Positions 21,234 to 33,231 of a stretch of 64,000 bases of DNA are shown here, piece by piece. This stretch comes from Telmatactis stephensoni (taxonomy: Eukaryota > Cnidaria > Anthozoa > Actiniaria > Isophelliidae). The stretch lies in contig JALIZF010001327.1 in the NCBI GenBank assembly GCA_029948255.1, positions 163,501 to 227,500 on the forward strand, given 5' to 3'. The notes under the pieces are model-generated. The model saw only the letters and a program-made list of their open reading frames with translations, did no database searches and had not been told where the DNA came from. Position numbers and translations under genes: made by a program. The first letter of the stretch is position 1, and every line of letters begins with the position of its first letter.

Positions 21234-24200
21234 TCAATTAATTTTGCCATAAGTAGAAGTAGTTTTACGTTCTCTGTATTTCTTAAAACAGACATAAAGA
21301 CTACCAATCAGGATAAAAAGAGCTGGTAAACCAAGACCAATGAAAATAGTGATTAGAAGAGTTTTGGAAATGGCATCAAATTGTGGTTCACCATAACCAA
21401 CTTGGCCAGACCTGTAGGAAGGATGAAAGTAAAATCAGACAGTGTAAAGCAGATTCTCCACTCATTGCAGAAAGCACTTGCAGCAATCTTTTTTATTCAC
21501 AGCAAAATTTTGAACAATAGCTTGTTAGCTTGCTGTGAGTGCTTTCAGCAAGGACTGAAGAATGGCCTTTAAGCAGTGGGTTCATTATGGGCTGTGCACC
21601 AGACAAATTGGCCAGCTGTGAACACAACTGTTGGATTTTACTTGGCTGTCCCAAGAAACTCAAACCAATTTCTCATTATATAATTAATATTTCTGCCGGC
21701 CTTGGCACTGGGTATCATAGCAAGATGACTTCCAGGTTCAAATCTTAATGAGCCCCCTGGTATTATGGAAACAAGTCTACAAATAATGTACAAATTTTGC
21801 AAAATATGGCTTTTTCCTCCTGATTGGCTTCTGATGGCCAACAAAGTATGAATCCTTCATTCATTGATTTTTAATTTCTTAACTTAAACTACTGCTCGCA
21901 GAACTACAGACATGTATGTACCCAACCAGACTAAAGTCTCAACTGGGAGTTTTACAACACTCTAGCAAAATCTTGTATCTGACTGGTTGAAAGCCATTGC
22001 CAATAAGAGCTCAATAATAATGCTGACATGTTCTTTTGTGCCTGTTCATTCAATCTGTTTCTCCATTTTATAAGGAATGTTTAACAAACGGCAAGCATTT
22101 TTCCATTGTCTGTACTCTTATTGGCAACTGATTTGACATCACAAGATGCTTTCTGTGCTCCTGGTTCCACTTGAGTTTTGAACAAAATCAAAAACCACTT
22201 GTCTGAGATATTTGTCAATGGGGGACTTGCACTATTAGGTCACGTGACCCTATCTCCCCTAAATCAAGCAGCACCAAAATGAATTCCAGAAATAGAAAGA
22301 GCACCTTGATATTAGTTAAAATTCAAAGTTTGAGCACTTGCCACCCAATGCATTTTTCCAAAATAATGAATCTTAAGAAAATGTGCAATCATAAATTTAC
22401 TGTTATTTCTCCTGTATTACATCTTATGAGCTGAAACAGTGGTTTGTCATGCTGAATTGGGGAAACATTGTCACAAGATGGATTAGGTCCATTATTTGGA
22501 CTCAACAGGGTTTCAGGGTTCAGCTGCACTTCAAACTGGAACTAATTGCATGGATATGAAACCCCATCAAGTCCTCATTGTTGAACTTTAAATATTCCTT
22601 GCACAACAAAAGTCACTTTTATAGGCCTGCACACCTTCACTTACGTATTTCCTTGTTTGTTTAAATTCATTCATTCTGTTACAACTACATTTATTTATTT
22701 TATAACTTACCAGATCAAGTAATTGCTTGCTTGGTACCATCCATCCTTCTTCTGTCCATAGGAGATCATCAAAGGATATGTCTTATAAACATCCATTGCT
22801 GCCAGAACAACCTTTGAAACATCATCCTTTGAGCTCACTAGACTTGTTTTATGAGTAGATGTGTACAAGTCATATTTCCCATTCTCTCTATAATTATATT
22901 GATAGGAAGGAATCTGATTCTTTAGACCTCTTTCTTTATGATTATAAGAGACAGGCTTCCAGGATACAAACGAGGAAAGAGAGCTATTCAAGGAGCTTTT
23001 TATCACAAATGTTCTGAAAACTCCAGGGGAATATTCATCATCGATTGACCTGTCTTCCATGATAGTTGAGGCCTGTTTTGTTCCGTAGTTATGAGTGTGT
23101 GAGAGAAGCTTTAGGGAGACTCGTGTATCAGATCTGTTGAATTTCAAATTTTCCAAGGTGATACTGAATCTTGTTCCATTACTAGAGAATAACTGTCTAG
23201 GGGATTTTACTCCTCGGCCATCTTCTGATGAGGCATTGAACTAAAGAAGCAAAGAAACAAAACAACTGAGAGTGCATTGACCTACTGTATTATACATACT
23301 AGTTATACAATGTTTTTAAGAGAAATGTTGTGGAATATCCAGATGAGTCACTTGTACCCTGTATTTTCTAGTGTAAATGTACCATACATGTACCTTTAGA
23401 AGAGTGTGATACAATGAAAATTCAAGTGACAATTATGTAAGGTAACGAATACATGCAGGCATACAGCCTTGATTTTAACTTTGCCTAGCTACAATGAAGG
23501 CCATTGGTAAATGGTCAAACCATCTAGTTTTTGTACATTGAAAATCAAAGACAAATCACGTTCATTATCAATGAATCCTGATTGTTAATAATTTAAGATA
23601 TTTATACCTTTAAGAAGAGTGTCAATTGAAATCATTTCTAGAACAGAAATCTACTCTACTGTATCTTACCATAAATGATATTTCCCCATGAAGAAAAGAT
23701 CCTTGAAAAGTAACAGCAGTTCCATCCCTCGTCACATTAGGATTCCAAATGGCATCCCGAATATCATACTTTACAACTTCATCAAAATCTTTTGACTTGA
23801 ATATTACTTTATCATCTGGGTCATATAGCTCATCTATCTCTGAAATTTCAAATGCACTGATAAAATCATATTCAGTAGTCCATTTGAAAGCCCCTTGAGG
23901 ATTGCTTGAGATAAGTTTGTTCCAGTCAATACGGAGATTTTGAGGTTCTTTCTTGAAACTATTCTTTGATGTGTAAGCAACAACTACTGATGGTGTATCG
24001 TAAACACTCCAGATAAAATGAACAATATTCTTGTGCTCATTGTCTGTGGCAGTGGCATATATAATTGTGATGGGCTTGTCCTTGCATATTGAAACAGGGC
24101 AATGGTATTTATTCAATTTAATCTGAAAAAAAAAGAATGTCTGATATAAAGAACACTATTTTTATTACAGAATTTCATGGATCCACCTTTTCATGTAGAA

Positions 24201-25454
24201 GCATTTAAAGGGTTACCCTGGGAGCAGAGGATTTTTAAACCTCAGGTTTTTTCCTTTGGCCATTGGAGAAGGTTTAAAAATCCTCAGCTCTCAGGGTAAG
24301 TCTAAAGACTCAAGAAGAGAAAATTTACATAATGACAACAATTTCTTCTGGGGCCAGGGGTCTCTTGTTAACCAATGCAAAACAGCCCACTGCTAGCAAA
24401 GAATTCCAGGCTTTCTTGCAGTCCATTGCTGAAAAACAGGGACATTGATATTTATAGGCTTAGAGAAGCCCACCACTACCAGTGTAAACTGTTTTTTTTT
24501 TTTCCACTTAAAAATATTGTCCAAAGGCACATTTATGTCATTCTCATTTCAGGCATCTTCAATTGTTTTTTGTTGCTTTTATTATAAGCCATCAAGCTTG
24601 TAGAGCGACAACACTTAAACCGTGAAAAAACTTAGTAACTAAATAGAGACAAATAGTAGCAAAACCCTTTGTTTTCTATTGTTTCATTAGTACTATTTGT
24701 ACTTTTTAGTTAGTACTTGTTTCACGGTTTTAGTGCTATCGCTCTATACATTTAAGCCAAATAATATTTTTTACTAAACAAGCATGGTGACCCTTGCTTT
24801 TTTCTTGATTAGCTGTGACTAGATAAGTAACTCATAGTATACAAAATATCAAATTTTCAGCAATTTTTATCGAGAAGAATCACCTGAAAATTGTTTATAC
24901 TGACATGTTGATTTGCAACATACATTGGGTTGGGTTATCTGTGGTTTAAGCCGGGGATGATACAATAGAGGAAAAGAGTTGGTGTTTTCAAATACAAAAT
25001 AACTGTTTTTGCAGTGTTGAGCTACAAAGAAATTTCACAGAGAAGTCTTTATCCAATTTCTAAAAAAAATACTGGAAAAATTCCTTTAAGAATGCTTTCC
25101 TAAAAATATTGAGAATTCTCACAATAGAAATACATGTAGTTTGTATCTACTGAATTTTTTTCGACTTGGGATTCTTCCAAGTATCATTCCTTTAATAAAT
25201 ACTGCAAAGTCTAAATTATTTTAAGCTTTTCCTAAAACTTTCGAAAGTGCCAGGAAAAATACCAAGGTGGACATTCAGGGCGATCAGCCTCAAAAGTTTG
25301 CTCAAATTTACACCATAAAATGCCCAGAAGGAATCACACAAATCCTTACCTCTCTTTTGACATGTACAGTACAGTGGCTAGGAATTAGTAAAGCAAGGAG
25401 AGTAATAAAGACCACAAGAAGCCGATATTGTTCAATGACATTCTTGTCCGCCAT
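21234..25454 (-). CDS. Glycosylated lysosomal membrane protein homologue (GLMP/NCU-G1)
   Basis: A four-exon gene on the minus strand: 25454-25350, 24122-23670, 23240-22711 and 21411-21234. Every junction has GT donor and AG acceptor, and the phases (0, 0, 2) join into 421 codons plus stop, near the vertebrate length. Exon 1 encodes a signal peptide (hydrophobic stretch about residues 11-27, ending in Ser-His-Cys). Exons 2-3 are luminal, with several Asn-X-Ser/Thr sites and family blocks such as FIWS near the N-terminus, TFQGS, and SIDDEYSPGVF followed by W-KPVSY. The last exon has one membrane span (about residues 380-405) and a short basic tail with Tyr-Gly-Lys-Ile, a YxxPhi-type lysosomal sorting signal. 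In vertebrates GLMP partners the lysosomal transporter MFSD1; the same role here is inference. Two palindromic elements lie in intron 1. Confidence 0.9.
24213..24299. repeat. Palindrome in GLMP intron 1
   Basis: Arms 24213-24241 and 24271-24299 are near-perfect reverse complements (TTACCCTGGGAGCAGAGGAT against its complement, one or two mismatches) around a 29-bp loop. It is a small foldback element without coding capacity. Confidence 0.85.
24600..24749. repeat. Second palindrome in GLMP intron 1
   Basis: Arms at about 24600-24660 and 24690-24749 are imperfect reverse complements (TAGAGCG at the outer left, CGCTCTA at the outer right, AAACCGTGAAA against TTTCACGGTTT). This is a degraded foldback or MITE. 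Confidence 0.8.
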
Positions 25455-25559
25455 CTTGACTGAAGCAATCGCGAGTCATGTGATGGTCACGAAGGTTAGT
25501 CACGCGTCTATTACACAGGGATACCATAAACAGCAGAAAAAAAATATTTATATATATAT

Positions 25560-25590
25560 CAAGAGACCATAATACTATTATGGTCTCTTG
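25560..25590. mobile_element. 31-bp minimal CAAGAGACC element
   Basis: CAAGAGACCATAATA is followed at once by its own complement, leaving nothing but the two termini of the family seen in full at 32333-32610. It sits inside a TATATA run, consistent with a short target duplication of TATATAT. Confidence 0.8.
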
Positions 25591-25768
25591 TATATATACG
25601 TTAGATAAATTATATAAAGAATGAATTAAAATGAAGTAATGAAAATGAATGTCAATAAACGAACGAACATACAACAGTACAAACAAACAAATCAATTAAT
25701 TAGTTAATACCAAACTTGGGGAGCGAGCGAAAAGACGGATGAATGATATGAATGAACGAACAAACAAA

Positions 25769-25895
25769 CGAATCAGAATGAATGAATGAATGGATGAATG
25801 AATGAATGAATGAATGAATGAATGAATGAATGAATGAATGAATTCATTCATTCATTCATTCATTCATTCACTCATTCATTCATCCATCCATTCGT
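25769..25895. repeat. Palindromic GAAT/ATTC microsatellite
   Basis: About 80 bases of GAAT repeats switch at GAATTC (near 25850) to ATTC repeats on the same strand, so the whole tract is a palindrome able to form a long hairpin. An open frame starting inside it encodes only the repeat peptide plus random sequence. Confidence 0.95.
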
Positions 25896-26952
25896 TCATT
25901 AATGGCCTATTATCAGGCAACCGTTTCATAAAGCGAACTAAATGGAAAAACTTGATGATAAAGTTGATGAAAGAGGAAAAACTTTCAAAGAAAAACTTCG
26001 GCTTGTTTTTAGAAAATTATCAAAAGTCTGAAACAGTTGTAATTTCTCGGGAAAACTCTGACACTTTGGACATATTACGTACGCTTTGTGAACACAAGCT
26101 CATGAACAGATGAACCCTCATGAACCGTCAGATCAGTGGCGTAACCACGAGGATTTGGAGGGGGGGGGAAGGTTAAGGGGGTCCCCTAAAATTTTGAGCT
26201 TGAGAAGAGTCATCTGAAGGATGGTCACTTAAAAGCTTTACTTTTGATTTAATTCACAATACAATATTCATTAAACGTTATCTCAAGCATAATCCGCACT
26301 TGGACGAAGAGTTTGTTTTTGTTTCTCGATACTTGACAAATATGCCCATTTGCTTTTGTCCCAACTCGTTCTTATCTCTCCCTATCCCTTTGAGATAATA
26401 TCTCTCTCCAGCAAATGGCCTGACATCGCTACCAGAGAACACCAATAACACAAGCAGCACTGTATAAACGTTAGTTTATTAGTTTCTTTATTAGAATATT
26501 TAAGGGGAGTTATAGAGCGGAGCATAAATTAGTCCCATACAAAGCTTTATAAATATTAGCCTCTTACAGTGAGCTTGGGCCCGCACTTCAATGGTAACGG
26601 TGGTAAAGTGACGCCAAATTCACTTCTCGGCTAGCCTCCTCCGCAGGCAACAGGTCGCTTTTTCGCTGGGCCTCCTGTGTTAAAAGACGCGTACCTTTCG
26701 GGCTTCCTGTGCGAAATTTTAAGGCCCAGCTGGAGGGCCCAGCAAAAAAGACAGACTGAGAAGGTTTCTTATTGGTCGAGGAAAGCCGTGTCAGTGTCAG
26801 GTGACCAATTCAAACACAGGAGATTTCCGTTCGAAACTGAAGTACAGCTGAAGATCTACAAAAGCGTTTTACCAATGCGAAATGACTAGTAATAATCCTG
26901 CAATCTAGCCTGAAGAAAAATCAGGACCCCGCAAGACTCTGAAATCATCAAT
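25896..26952. other. Intergenic with MITE fragments, upstream of TRIM locus 1
   Basis: CAGTGGCGTAACCACGAGG with a following G-run (about 26131-26175) resembles a transposon end related to the one in TRIM locus 4. At 26632 the head of the TAGCCTCC family occurs, followed by a hairpin (about 26651-26757, GCTTTTTCGCTGGGC against GCCCAGCAAAAAAGAC). No TRIM-type promoter block like those at 37043 or 48669 was found before locus 1. Confidence 0.5.
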
Positions 26953-29119
26953 ATGCAAGACGTTTTTCGATTTCTTGTAAATCTCGAGGACTTTGTTCAG
27001 TGTTCTCTGTGCCTACATAAGATGACTCAACCGAAGTTATTGGGTTGTTTTCATACATTTTGCAAATCCTGTATTCAAGGACATGCTCGGCCAAAAGGAA
27101 CTGAAGGCAGCGTCCACATCTTCAAGTGCCCTAAATGCTGCTCTGAAACACTGCTACAAGATCTAAGCAATGTAGAAGATTTACAACCAAGTCCACTTCA
27201 CTCGAGAACTCTGCGCGTTCTAGAACTGTTTTCAGACTGCGAGAAGTCTTGTTCTGTTTCTGAGACTCATTCACCAGCATTATGGCAGTGTTTGGAATGT
27301 GATCGCTCGTTGTGTGACGAATGTCTAAAATTTCATAAAATATTTAATGAAAATCATCAAGTTATTTCCTTGTCTGACTTAAAGATAGAAGACCTTGAGT
27401 CGATGTTGAGAAGGGAAAATCCTTGCAGGACTCACTTGAATCACACTTTAGAGTTCTTCTGTGAAGACTGTGACGTCTTAATCTGTTGGCTTTGCTTGAA
27501 AAACAACCACAAGGATCACAAAACATTGACCCTACAGGAGTTTATCGCCACCGAGAAAGATTTGCTGTCAGAAAACATTAATCAAATTGCAAGACTTCAA
27601 TCCAACGAACTTGAAAAGAAACAACAAGAAGAAATTGCTATCAAAATTAAAAGCGATGCCGAGACAGCAAAAGAACAAGTGAAAAAAGCCACCAGAAATT
27701 TTATTGAGGCGATAGCTGTACAAGAACGACGACTCCTAAATCGAATCGATAGAGTCGTAGCAAAGACAGACAAAAATTTGTGTATCATAAATAACACCGA
27801 AGCTGCGCTCGAGTATTTTCAAAACATTATAAATAATGGAAATGCAAGTGATATGGTATTTAGCTGCAGAAACCTCACTTACAACCCGTACAACTCAGCC
27901 ATTTCAGGGATAATGTTTTGCTCTAATGCAGACTTATACCATCAGGTATTGACTGCTGATCATCTTGGATCTCTAAAATTCAACATGGAATCAAACGCTA
28001 CATCGAGTGAAATCCAAGTTGACTCTGAACTAGAAGCATCGAGGAAAGCCTTTGACCGTCTTTGTCAAAACTTCAACAGGATATCTCCATTGCAATGACT
28101 CTGACGTGGTAGACATACAAATCACGTCTAACTTTAACGTGAAAGTTGGAAAGAAGCTAACAAACTCTAGAGCTGGTCAAATAGAAGTTGGATTCGTCCC
28201 TCGAGTACCTGGTCAACTAACAGCAGAGGTGAAATTGAATGGGATCCCTGTGTCCAATAGTCCTCGACCAATGAATGTAAAACCAAAACACATAGAAGAG
28301 ATCAGATTTTCACAATTGATCATGAGTAACGCACTGAATACTGGTTCTGGGAATTTCATGGGAGTTGCTGTGAACAAGGCCAAGACTAGGATTGCTGTTG
28401 CAGATACTTCTTTTCATTGTGTTAAAGTCTTCAACATGGATGGAAACCTGTTGGCGGTGTATGGTAGCAAAGGAAGCAAGCAGAAACAGTTGTGTAAACC
28501 TCATGGAATAGACTTTCTGAGCGATACAGATTTAGTCATAGTTGACAATGGCAATAGTAGAATATGTGTAGTAAACACTGTAACAGGAACACTGGTAAAA
28601 ACCTTTGGTTGTCATGGCAACGGCAATGGAGAGTTTTCTAATCCCCTTGGTGTGCACGTTGATGATAACTGTAACATCATTGTGAGTGACTCTGGTAATG
28701 GCCGTATTCAAGTCTTTAATAAGGACGGTGAATATCAATATCAATTTACTGTGCCAAATCAGAACAATTTTAAACCATACTGTACAGTTACACACAATGG
28801 ACTGTTTTACGTGAGCGATTGGAACGATGGAGTGATTTATGTAATTCAGATGAAAGATGGCTTACCAACTCGACAATTCGAGATAAGAGGAGGTGCGGGT
28901 CATAGGTTACAGAAGCCACGTGGGATTGCTTTTGACGACGATGACAACATTCTACTCGTATGTGATTCCAACATGGTCAGGGCGTTAACCCCGCACGGAC
29001 GTTTTGTGGGAGAAACAGGAAGACCAATCCAAAGCTCTTGCAGATACATAGCGAATCTAAGCAGTGGTCAGTGGGTTGTTACATCCACCAACGATGGCGC
29101 AATCATAGTTAAAGACTAG
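26953..29119 (+). pseudogene. TRIM71-like RING/B-box/filamin/NHL gene, locus 1, one frameshift
   Basis: Encodes, in two overlapping frames, a class VII TRIM protein, a family of cytoplasmic RING-type E3 ubiquitin ligases. Part one (26953-28098) has a C3HC4 RING (Cys17 to about Cys63), two B-boxes (about residues 95-140 and 155-195) and a coiled coil (about 205-285). Part two (28052-29119) carries the filamin/Ig-like domain and about six NHL repeats that should form a beta-propeller. Relative to the intact copy at 34813-36987 the only visible lesion is one extra base in the TTT at 28051-28053, which truncates the protein before the filamin domain. It could be a real mutation or an assembly error; everything else is open. 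It is more diverged from the other loci than they are from each other, and its N-terminus lacks the MESFFANL start. It has a single exon. Confidence 0.85.
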
Positions 29120-29206
29120 AATCTATACGTTTGAAAACTTGTTACCCAATCGTTTTCCTGCGGTGAATTTTTCTATATCTGATTCTAAAAACGACGTCAA
29201 ACTCAC

Positions 29207-29422
29207 TACCCTGGTTCCAGAGGCTTTCTTTTGTATTTTATAATTTTTTTTCTTTTTTTCTTTTTCTTTCGTATTTTTCTTATTTTTGTTCTTTGTATAT
29301 ATTTATAGTCGAGAAAAGAAAGCCGGTTTTCTTTTTCTTCTCTCTCTCTCTCGGGACGTAAAGAAAGTAAGAAATACGAAAAAAAAAAAAAAGAAAAAAA
29401 CAACAACTCGGGGACCAGGGTA
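29207..29422. mobile_element. 216-bp MITE with 9-bp target duplication
   Basis: Inverted ends TACCCTGGTTCC (29207) and GGGACCAGGGTA (to 29422), flanked by an exact 9-bp direct repeat CAAACTCAC (29198-29206 and 29423-29431). The interior is pyrimidine-rich on the left and purine-rich on the right, giving a long T/C against A/G hairpin. It lies 87 bp after the stop of TRIM locus 1. Confidence 0.9.
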
Positions 29423-30287
29423 CAAACTCACAGAGTTCGAAGAAAATTGACGTGGAACGTCCATTGGAAGTCTCAAATGATGACTTTTGAATGAAAATTT
29501 ATGAATTTGTCTTTAGTACGTTATCACATGACATTTTCGCGACGTTTATTTCGTGATTTTGATGGTCGCAAATGGTTTCGAGACACTTTAATTTTGCTAT
29601 ACAAAACAATTTTTGCAAGCTCAGTTTTCCGGTTCCTGTGATATGTAAAAATACTAGTTAATGGTTAGAGGTACTTGGACGTGAATAAATTAAAATTGGA
29701 AATAACTTAAAACTTAGTAAAACCTATCTGTACGACTCCCAATAATCACCAAAAGCAACATATTCTTTGTATTCGAACAAGATGAAATTGTCAAGTATTT
29801 CAGCATTTAAGTTGTGAGTAAATGACGTCATTTACTCAACCCTATTGTTCTTTTAGACTTTATATCGAAATTTCTCTTTGATGATGAGCTTAAAATGCAG
29901 ATTTGTGTCAAGTTGAACTGTTTTATCTCTTCTTAAGGCCGGTAAACACACAGGGTTTCTGTTGCTCTCGGAACATGCTCTAGGGGAAGGGTAGAGGCGT
30001 TTGTACCAAAGATTTCGTTGCTATAATCCTTAAACGGGAGCAGAATTTTGACTGCGCGAGTTGACCCATGCAGTGAATAAGTATTTCGGAACATGATGCA
30101 AGGGAATATTATACAAAAAACAAAAAAACAAAGTGTGCACTGGTTGCACGGAAGTAACACGGAGATAAAAACGTACACATGCAATTAGTCACCGTGCAGG
30201 GCATTTCAAGATCCTGCTTAATTACGCTATGATCTGTTCTTTACTGTCATCACACTGCGTCGATCACTCTGTGATCATGCAGTTATA
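29423..30287. other. Intergenic, nothing recognised
   Basis: AT-rich sequence between a MITE and a palindrome. No gene or clear repeat found. Confidence 0.4.
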
Positions 30288-30681
30288 AATAGGCCATCCA
30301 CGTTCGAGAGTATCAAGATTCCTAGCATGATAGCGAGGCTCACAGGAGTTAACTGCCGAAATAAATTCACCTAGCAGAAAGAGAATGAGTGTATACGATA
30401 TTGGAAATTATGTAGAAATTAGTAGAAATTTGATTTCTGACCTAAAATCACAAATAATGTGTCATTGGATCGAAGGGTCATCAATTGATAATTAGAATTA
30501 TAAAGCGACATATTCGTGATTTTAGGTCAGAAAACTAGTTTCTACTAATTTCTAGATAATTTCCAATACCGTATACACTTATTTTCTTTCGGCTTAGCAA
30601 AATTAAAGGGTATTTCGGCAGTTTACTCCTGTGAGCCTTGCTGTCATGCTAGGAATCTTGATATCTCGAACGTGGCCTATT
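30288..30681. mobile_element. 394-bp palindromic element
   Basis: Left arm about 30288-30460 and right arm about 30500-30681 are near-perfect complements: AATAGGCCA...CACGTTCGAG on the left, CTCGAACGTGGCCTATT on the right. The loop is about 40 bp, with a few small insertions in the arms. No coding sequence. Confidence 0.9.
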
Positions 30682-30824
30682 AAGGGTGTACTGACATATA
30701 TTGTTGCTGTGCAACGGTTGCTATGCAAAATAGGGTACGTCTTCTTTTGGCCGGTAATGAATAGGCACACGCGCGCGTTTAAGGCGGGAATCATTTGACT
30801 TCCGGTAGAGACGCACACCTGACA

Positions 30825-31220
30825 TAAGGCCCTGTTCAAACGAGAACTCAAGTCAATGCAAGTTTTGACTTGCGCGGGCTTGCATCTTCGTTTGAACACC
30901 AACTTGCATCGACTTGCGTCTACTTGAATCGACTTGAGAGCACTTTGAACGTGCTCAAATGTTTTCTCAAGTCGATGCAAGTTTTTCCTCGTTTGAACAG
31001 TCACCACACTAAACTTCATAAGTTGTTTTTCATATTTTTCGTCCGAACTTCTGCACATTTCCACTCCTACAAATCATTCAAACAAAAACAAAACTGATTT
31101 TCTCGCTGTCCTTCAGCTGACTGATTTTCCTTGAGCGTTTTTGAAAATTTCAGTTTCATCAACTTGCGTGGAGAGGTGTTCAAACGAGGACGCAAGTTGC
31201 AAGTCAAAACTTACATCATA
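30825..31220. mobile_element. AAGGCCC-type MITE(s) rich in CAAGTCGATGCAAGT
   Basis: AAGGCCCTGTTCAAACGAG at 30825 pairs with CTCGTTTGAACAG ending near 31001. A further GTTCAAACGAGG block sits at 31172-31184. Words close to CAAGTCGATGCAAGT repeat many times in both orientations. The head resembles those of the elements at 45901, 46571 and 57082. Confidence 0.7.
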
Positions 31221-32332
31221 CAAAATTTCGGGTTTTTTTGTTTTTTGTTTTTTGAAAATTCCGGCATCTCCTTGATTTTTCAACTTATATCCTTCAAACT
31301 TCACAGTTTTACTAATTTTGATATGCTCTTTCCAGCCATGGTCATTGTTTTTATGTTCGGGAACTTTTGGAATTACATGAAAAAGCCGTTAGTATGGAAT
31401 GACTGTAGCAATTCACAAAATACGTCATTTACACGTATATGATTGCAGAATACGTCTTGGTATAACCTGTCATATTCGCATTTAGCATGAAAAATCAGTT
31501 TAGAATAGTTATGTTACTAGCTTCTACCCCCAAAGTCTGATTTTCGAAAATGCGCCTAGTCTAAAATGGGTCTCTACATAGGTATATAGACACAAAACAT
31601 ATATGCTATTAAAATGAGATTGATTGATATTAGGTGAAGTACGTTTATATAGAAATTAGAAAGTGAACCATGTGGAGTAAGATTCTATTATTTTGCTTTC
31701 AATTTTTCCATAAATTTCTTCCTTTCTGAGTTACACATACCATTACCGACACTGTTAAATAAATATGTTAGTGTTTTTGTTACTTTTTAACGTTTTCAAT
31801 TATTTAAGCTTTTTTGTATTTCCACAGCTCTTTGAATTGCGGAACGGCTGGCCGAAAACGCTCGACATCTTTTATGTGTAAGCGACCTACATCAACTTGT
31901 GCATGCGTCTTTACATTGTAAAGAAATATTAAAGCGCATTTAGTGTGCCTCACGTCGATCCGTACCACACAAGTAGTTCATCGTCTTCGTTGTTCAGGAA
32001 AGAAAAATGATTGCACCATCGCTTCATGCACATCAGGTTTAGGTTTCCTGCAGACGTCATCAAATGTTACTCTGCATTAATCCTCTGTAATAGTCATGTT
32101 CTTCTGCGTTACTCGAGAATGAGCGCTACTTCCTCTTGCCTTCCTACGACCTATTGTCCATCAACAGAGCAACATTGCATGGGAGGGGGGAGGGTATAAT
32201 AGAGCTATTATCTCATATAATTGGTTGTTTTATTGAACACAAGTATACAATATAATTCTACAATTTACCAATACTACAAATACTATTTAATTCAAAATAT
32301 CTTTTCAATCAAACTGGTTTACTGTATACCAA
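31221..32332. other. Intergenic, nothing recognised
   Basis: No gene recognised on either strand. Short open frames have no recognisable content. It ends in ATACCAA, the target duplication of the next element. Confidence 0.4.
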
Positions 32333-32610
32333 CAAGAGACCATAATACTAAGAGAGCGAAACTCAGTATTGATGTCTGTGCGATGTTCGTGGCGGCTAAG
32401 GCTATTTTTAGTAATTTCGCCATCGCGCGCGCAAGGCTCTTAAACAATAGAATTCAAACGGTCACGTTCGCGCGCACGTCAAAAATCAAATTCTATTGTT
32501 TGAGAGCCTTGCACGCGCGATGGCGAAGTTACTAAAAATAGCCTTAGCCGCCACGAACATCGCACAGACATCAATACTGAGTTTCGCTCTCTTAGTATTA
32601 TGGTCTCTTG
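32333..32610. mobile_element. 278-bp palindromic CAAGAGACC element, 7-bp target duplication
   Basis: CAAGAGACCATAATACTA at the left is mirrored exactly at the right, and the arms stay nearly perfect for about 120 bp to a GC-rich centre. ATACCAA flanks both ends (32326-32332 and 32611-32617). A minimal copy is at 25560-25590 and a single diverged arm at 44207-44342. Confidence 0.92.
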
Positions 32611-32684
32611 ATACCAACAGTTATGTCGATGATTGTAGAATCATCGGCCTCAGTTCAAACTACCATTTATAACATAGTTTCGAT

Positions 32685-33095
32685 GTAACGCGCGCTCTGA
32701 TTGGCTAGAAACCTATGAACTATTTGCCCATGGGCTGCACCGCTCGCGCACTATCGTCGTCATCGTCCTTTTCAAATCGTTCGTTTTCAAGATGGCGACA
32801 CATATAACGCGCGCTCCCATTGGCTGAAAAACCTATGAACTATTTCCCCATGGGCTGCACGGCCTCGTTTTCAAGGCTCTAGGCTCTGTTATAAATCAAT
32901 TAGACAACAGAAAGCCGCTTGCCCATAGCGTTATAGACGCACTTGAGAAAATATAAAGAACTCTTAACAAACTAGAGTCGCACTCGGCTACGCCTCGTGC
33001 CACTCTTACGTTTGTTAATCGTTCTTTATATTTTCTCTCGTGCGTCTATAACGCCATGGGCGCGCGGCTTTCTGTTGTCTAATTGATTATTATTC
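32685..33095. mobile_element. Foldback element A (CCAAT head, TATA, palindrome)
   Basis: Two heads, GCGCGCTCTGATTGG (32690-32704) and GCGCGCTCCCATTGG (32809-32823), each lead a repeated block containing CCTATGAACTATTT and CCCATGGGCTGCAC. TATAAATC (32890-32897) follows, then a palindrome with arms about 32896-32980 and 33000-33090 around CACTCGGCTACGCCTCGTG (32981-32999). The arm sequence is unrelated to that of elements B, C and D. Confidence 0.85.
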
Positions 33096-33151
33096 TAGCT
33101 CTCATGTATCTTTGTACACGGCTCTAACACGGCTCTTTAAATTCCACAACA

Positions 33152-33231
33152 ATCAAAAGGACCTTAAAGCTATAGTCCGACCTAACCCTTATACCCAAAA
33201 CGGTGCTTTAAATCCTTAGGGTCCTTTTGAT
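33152..33231. repeat. 80-bp inverted repeat
   Basis: ATCAAAAGGACC at 33152 is complementary to GGTCCTTTTGAT ending at 33231, and the interior pairs partly (TTAAAGC against GCTTTAAA). It is a small MITE-like hairpin. Confidence 0.75.

Noticed and set aside
25838..26113. Frame beginning with an Asn-Ser-Phe-Ile-His-Ser repeat
   Set aside because: Its start is the ATTC microsatellite; the remainder has no recognisable content.
29206..29406. Phe/Lys-rich 66-codon reverse frame
   Set aside because: It is the pyrimidine-rich interior of the MITE at 29207-29422.
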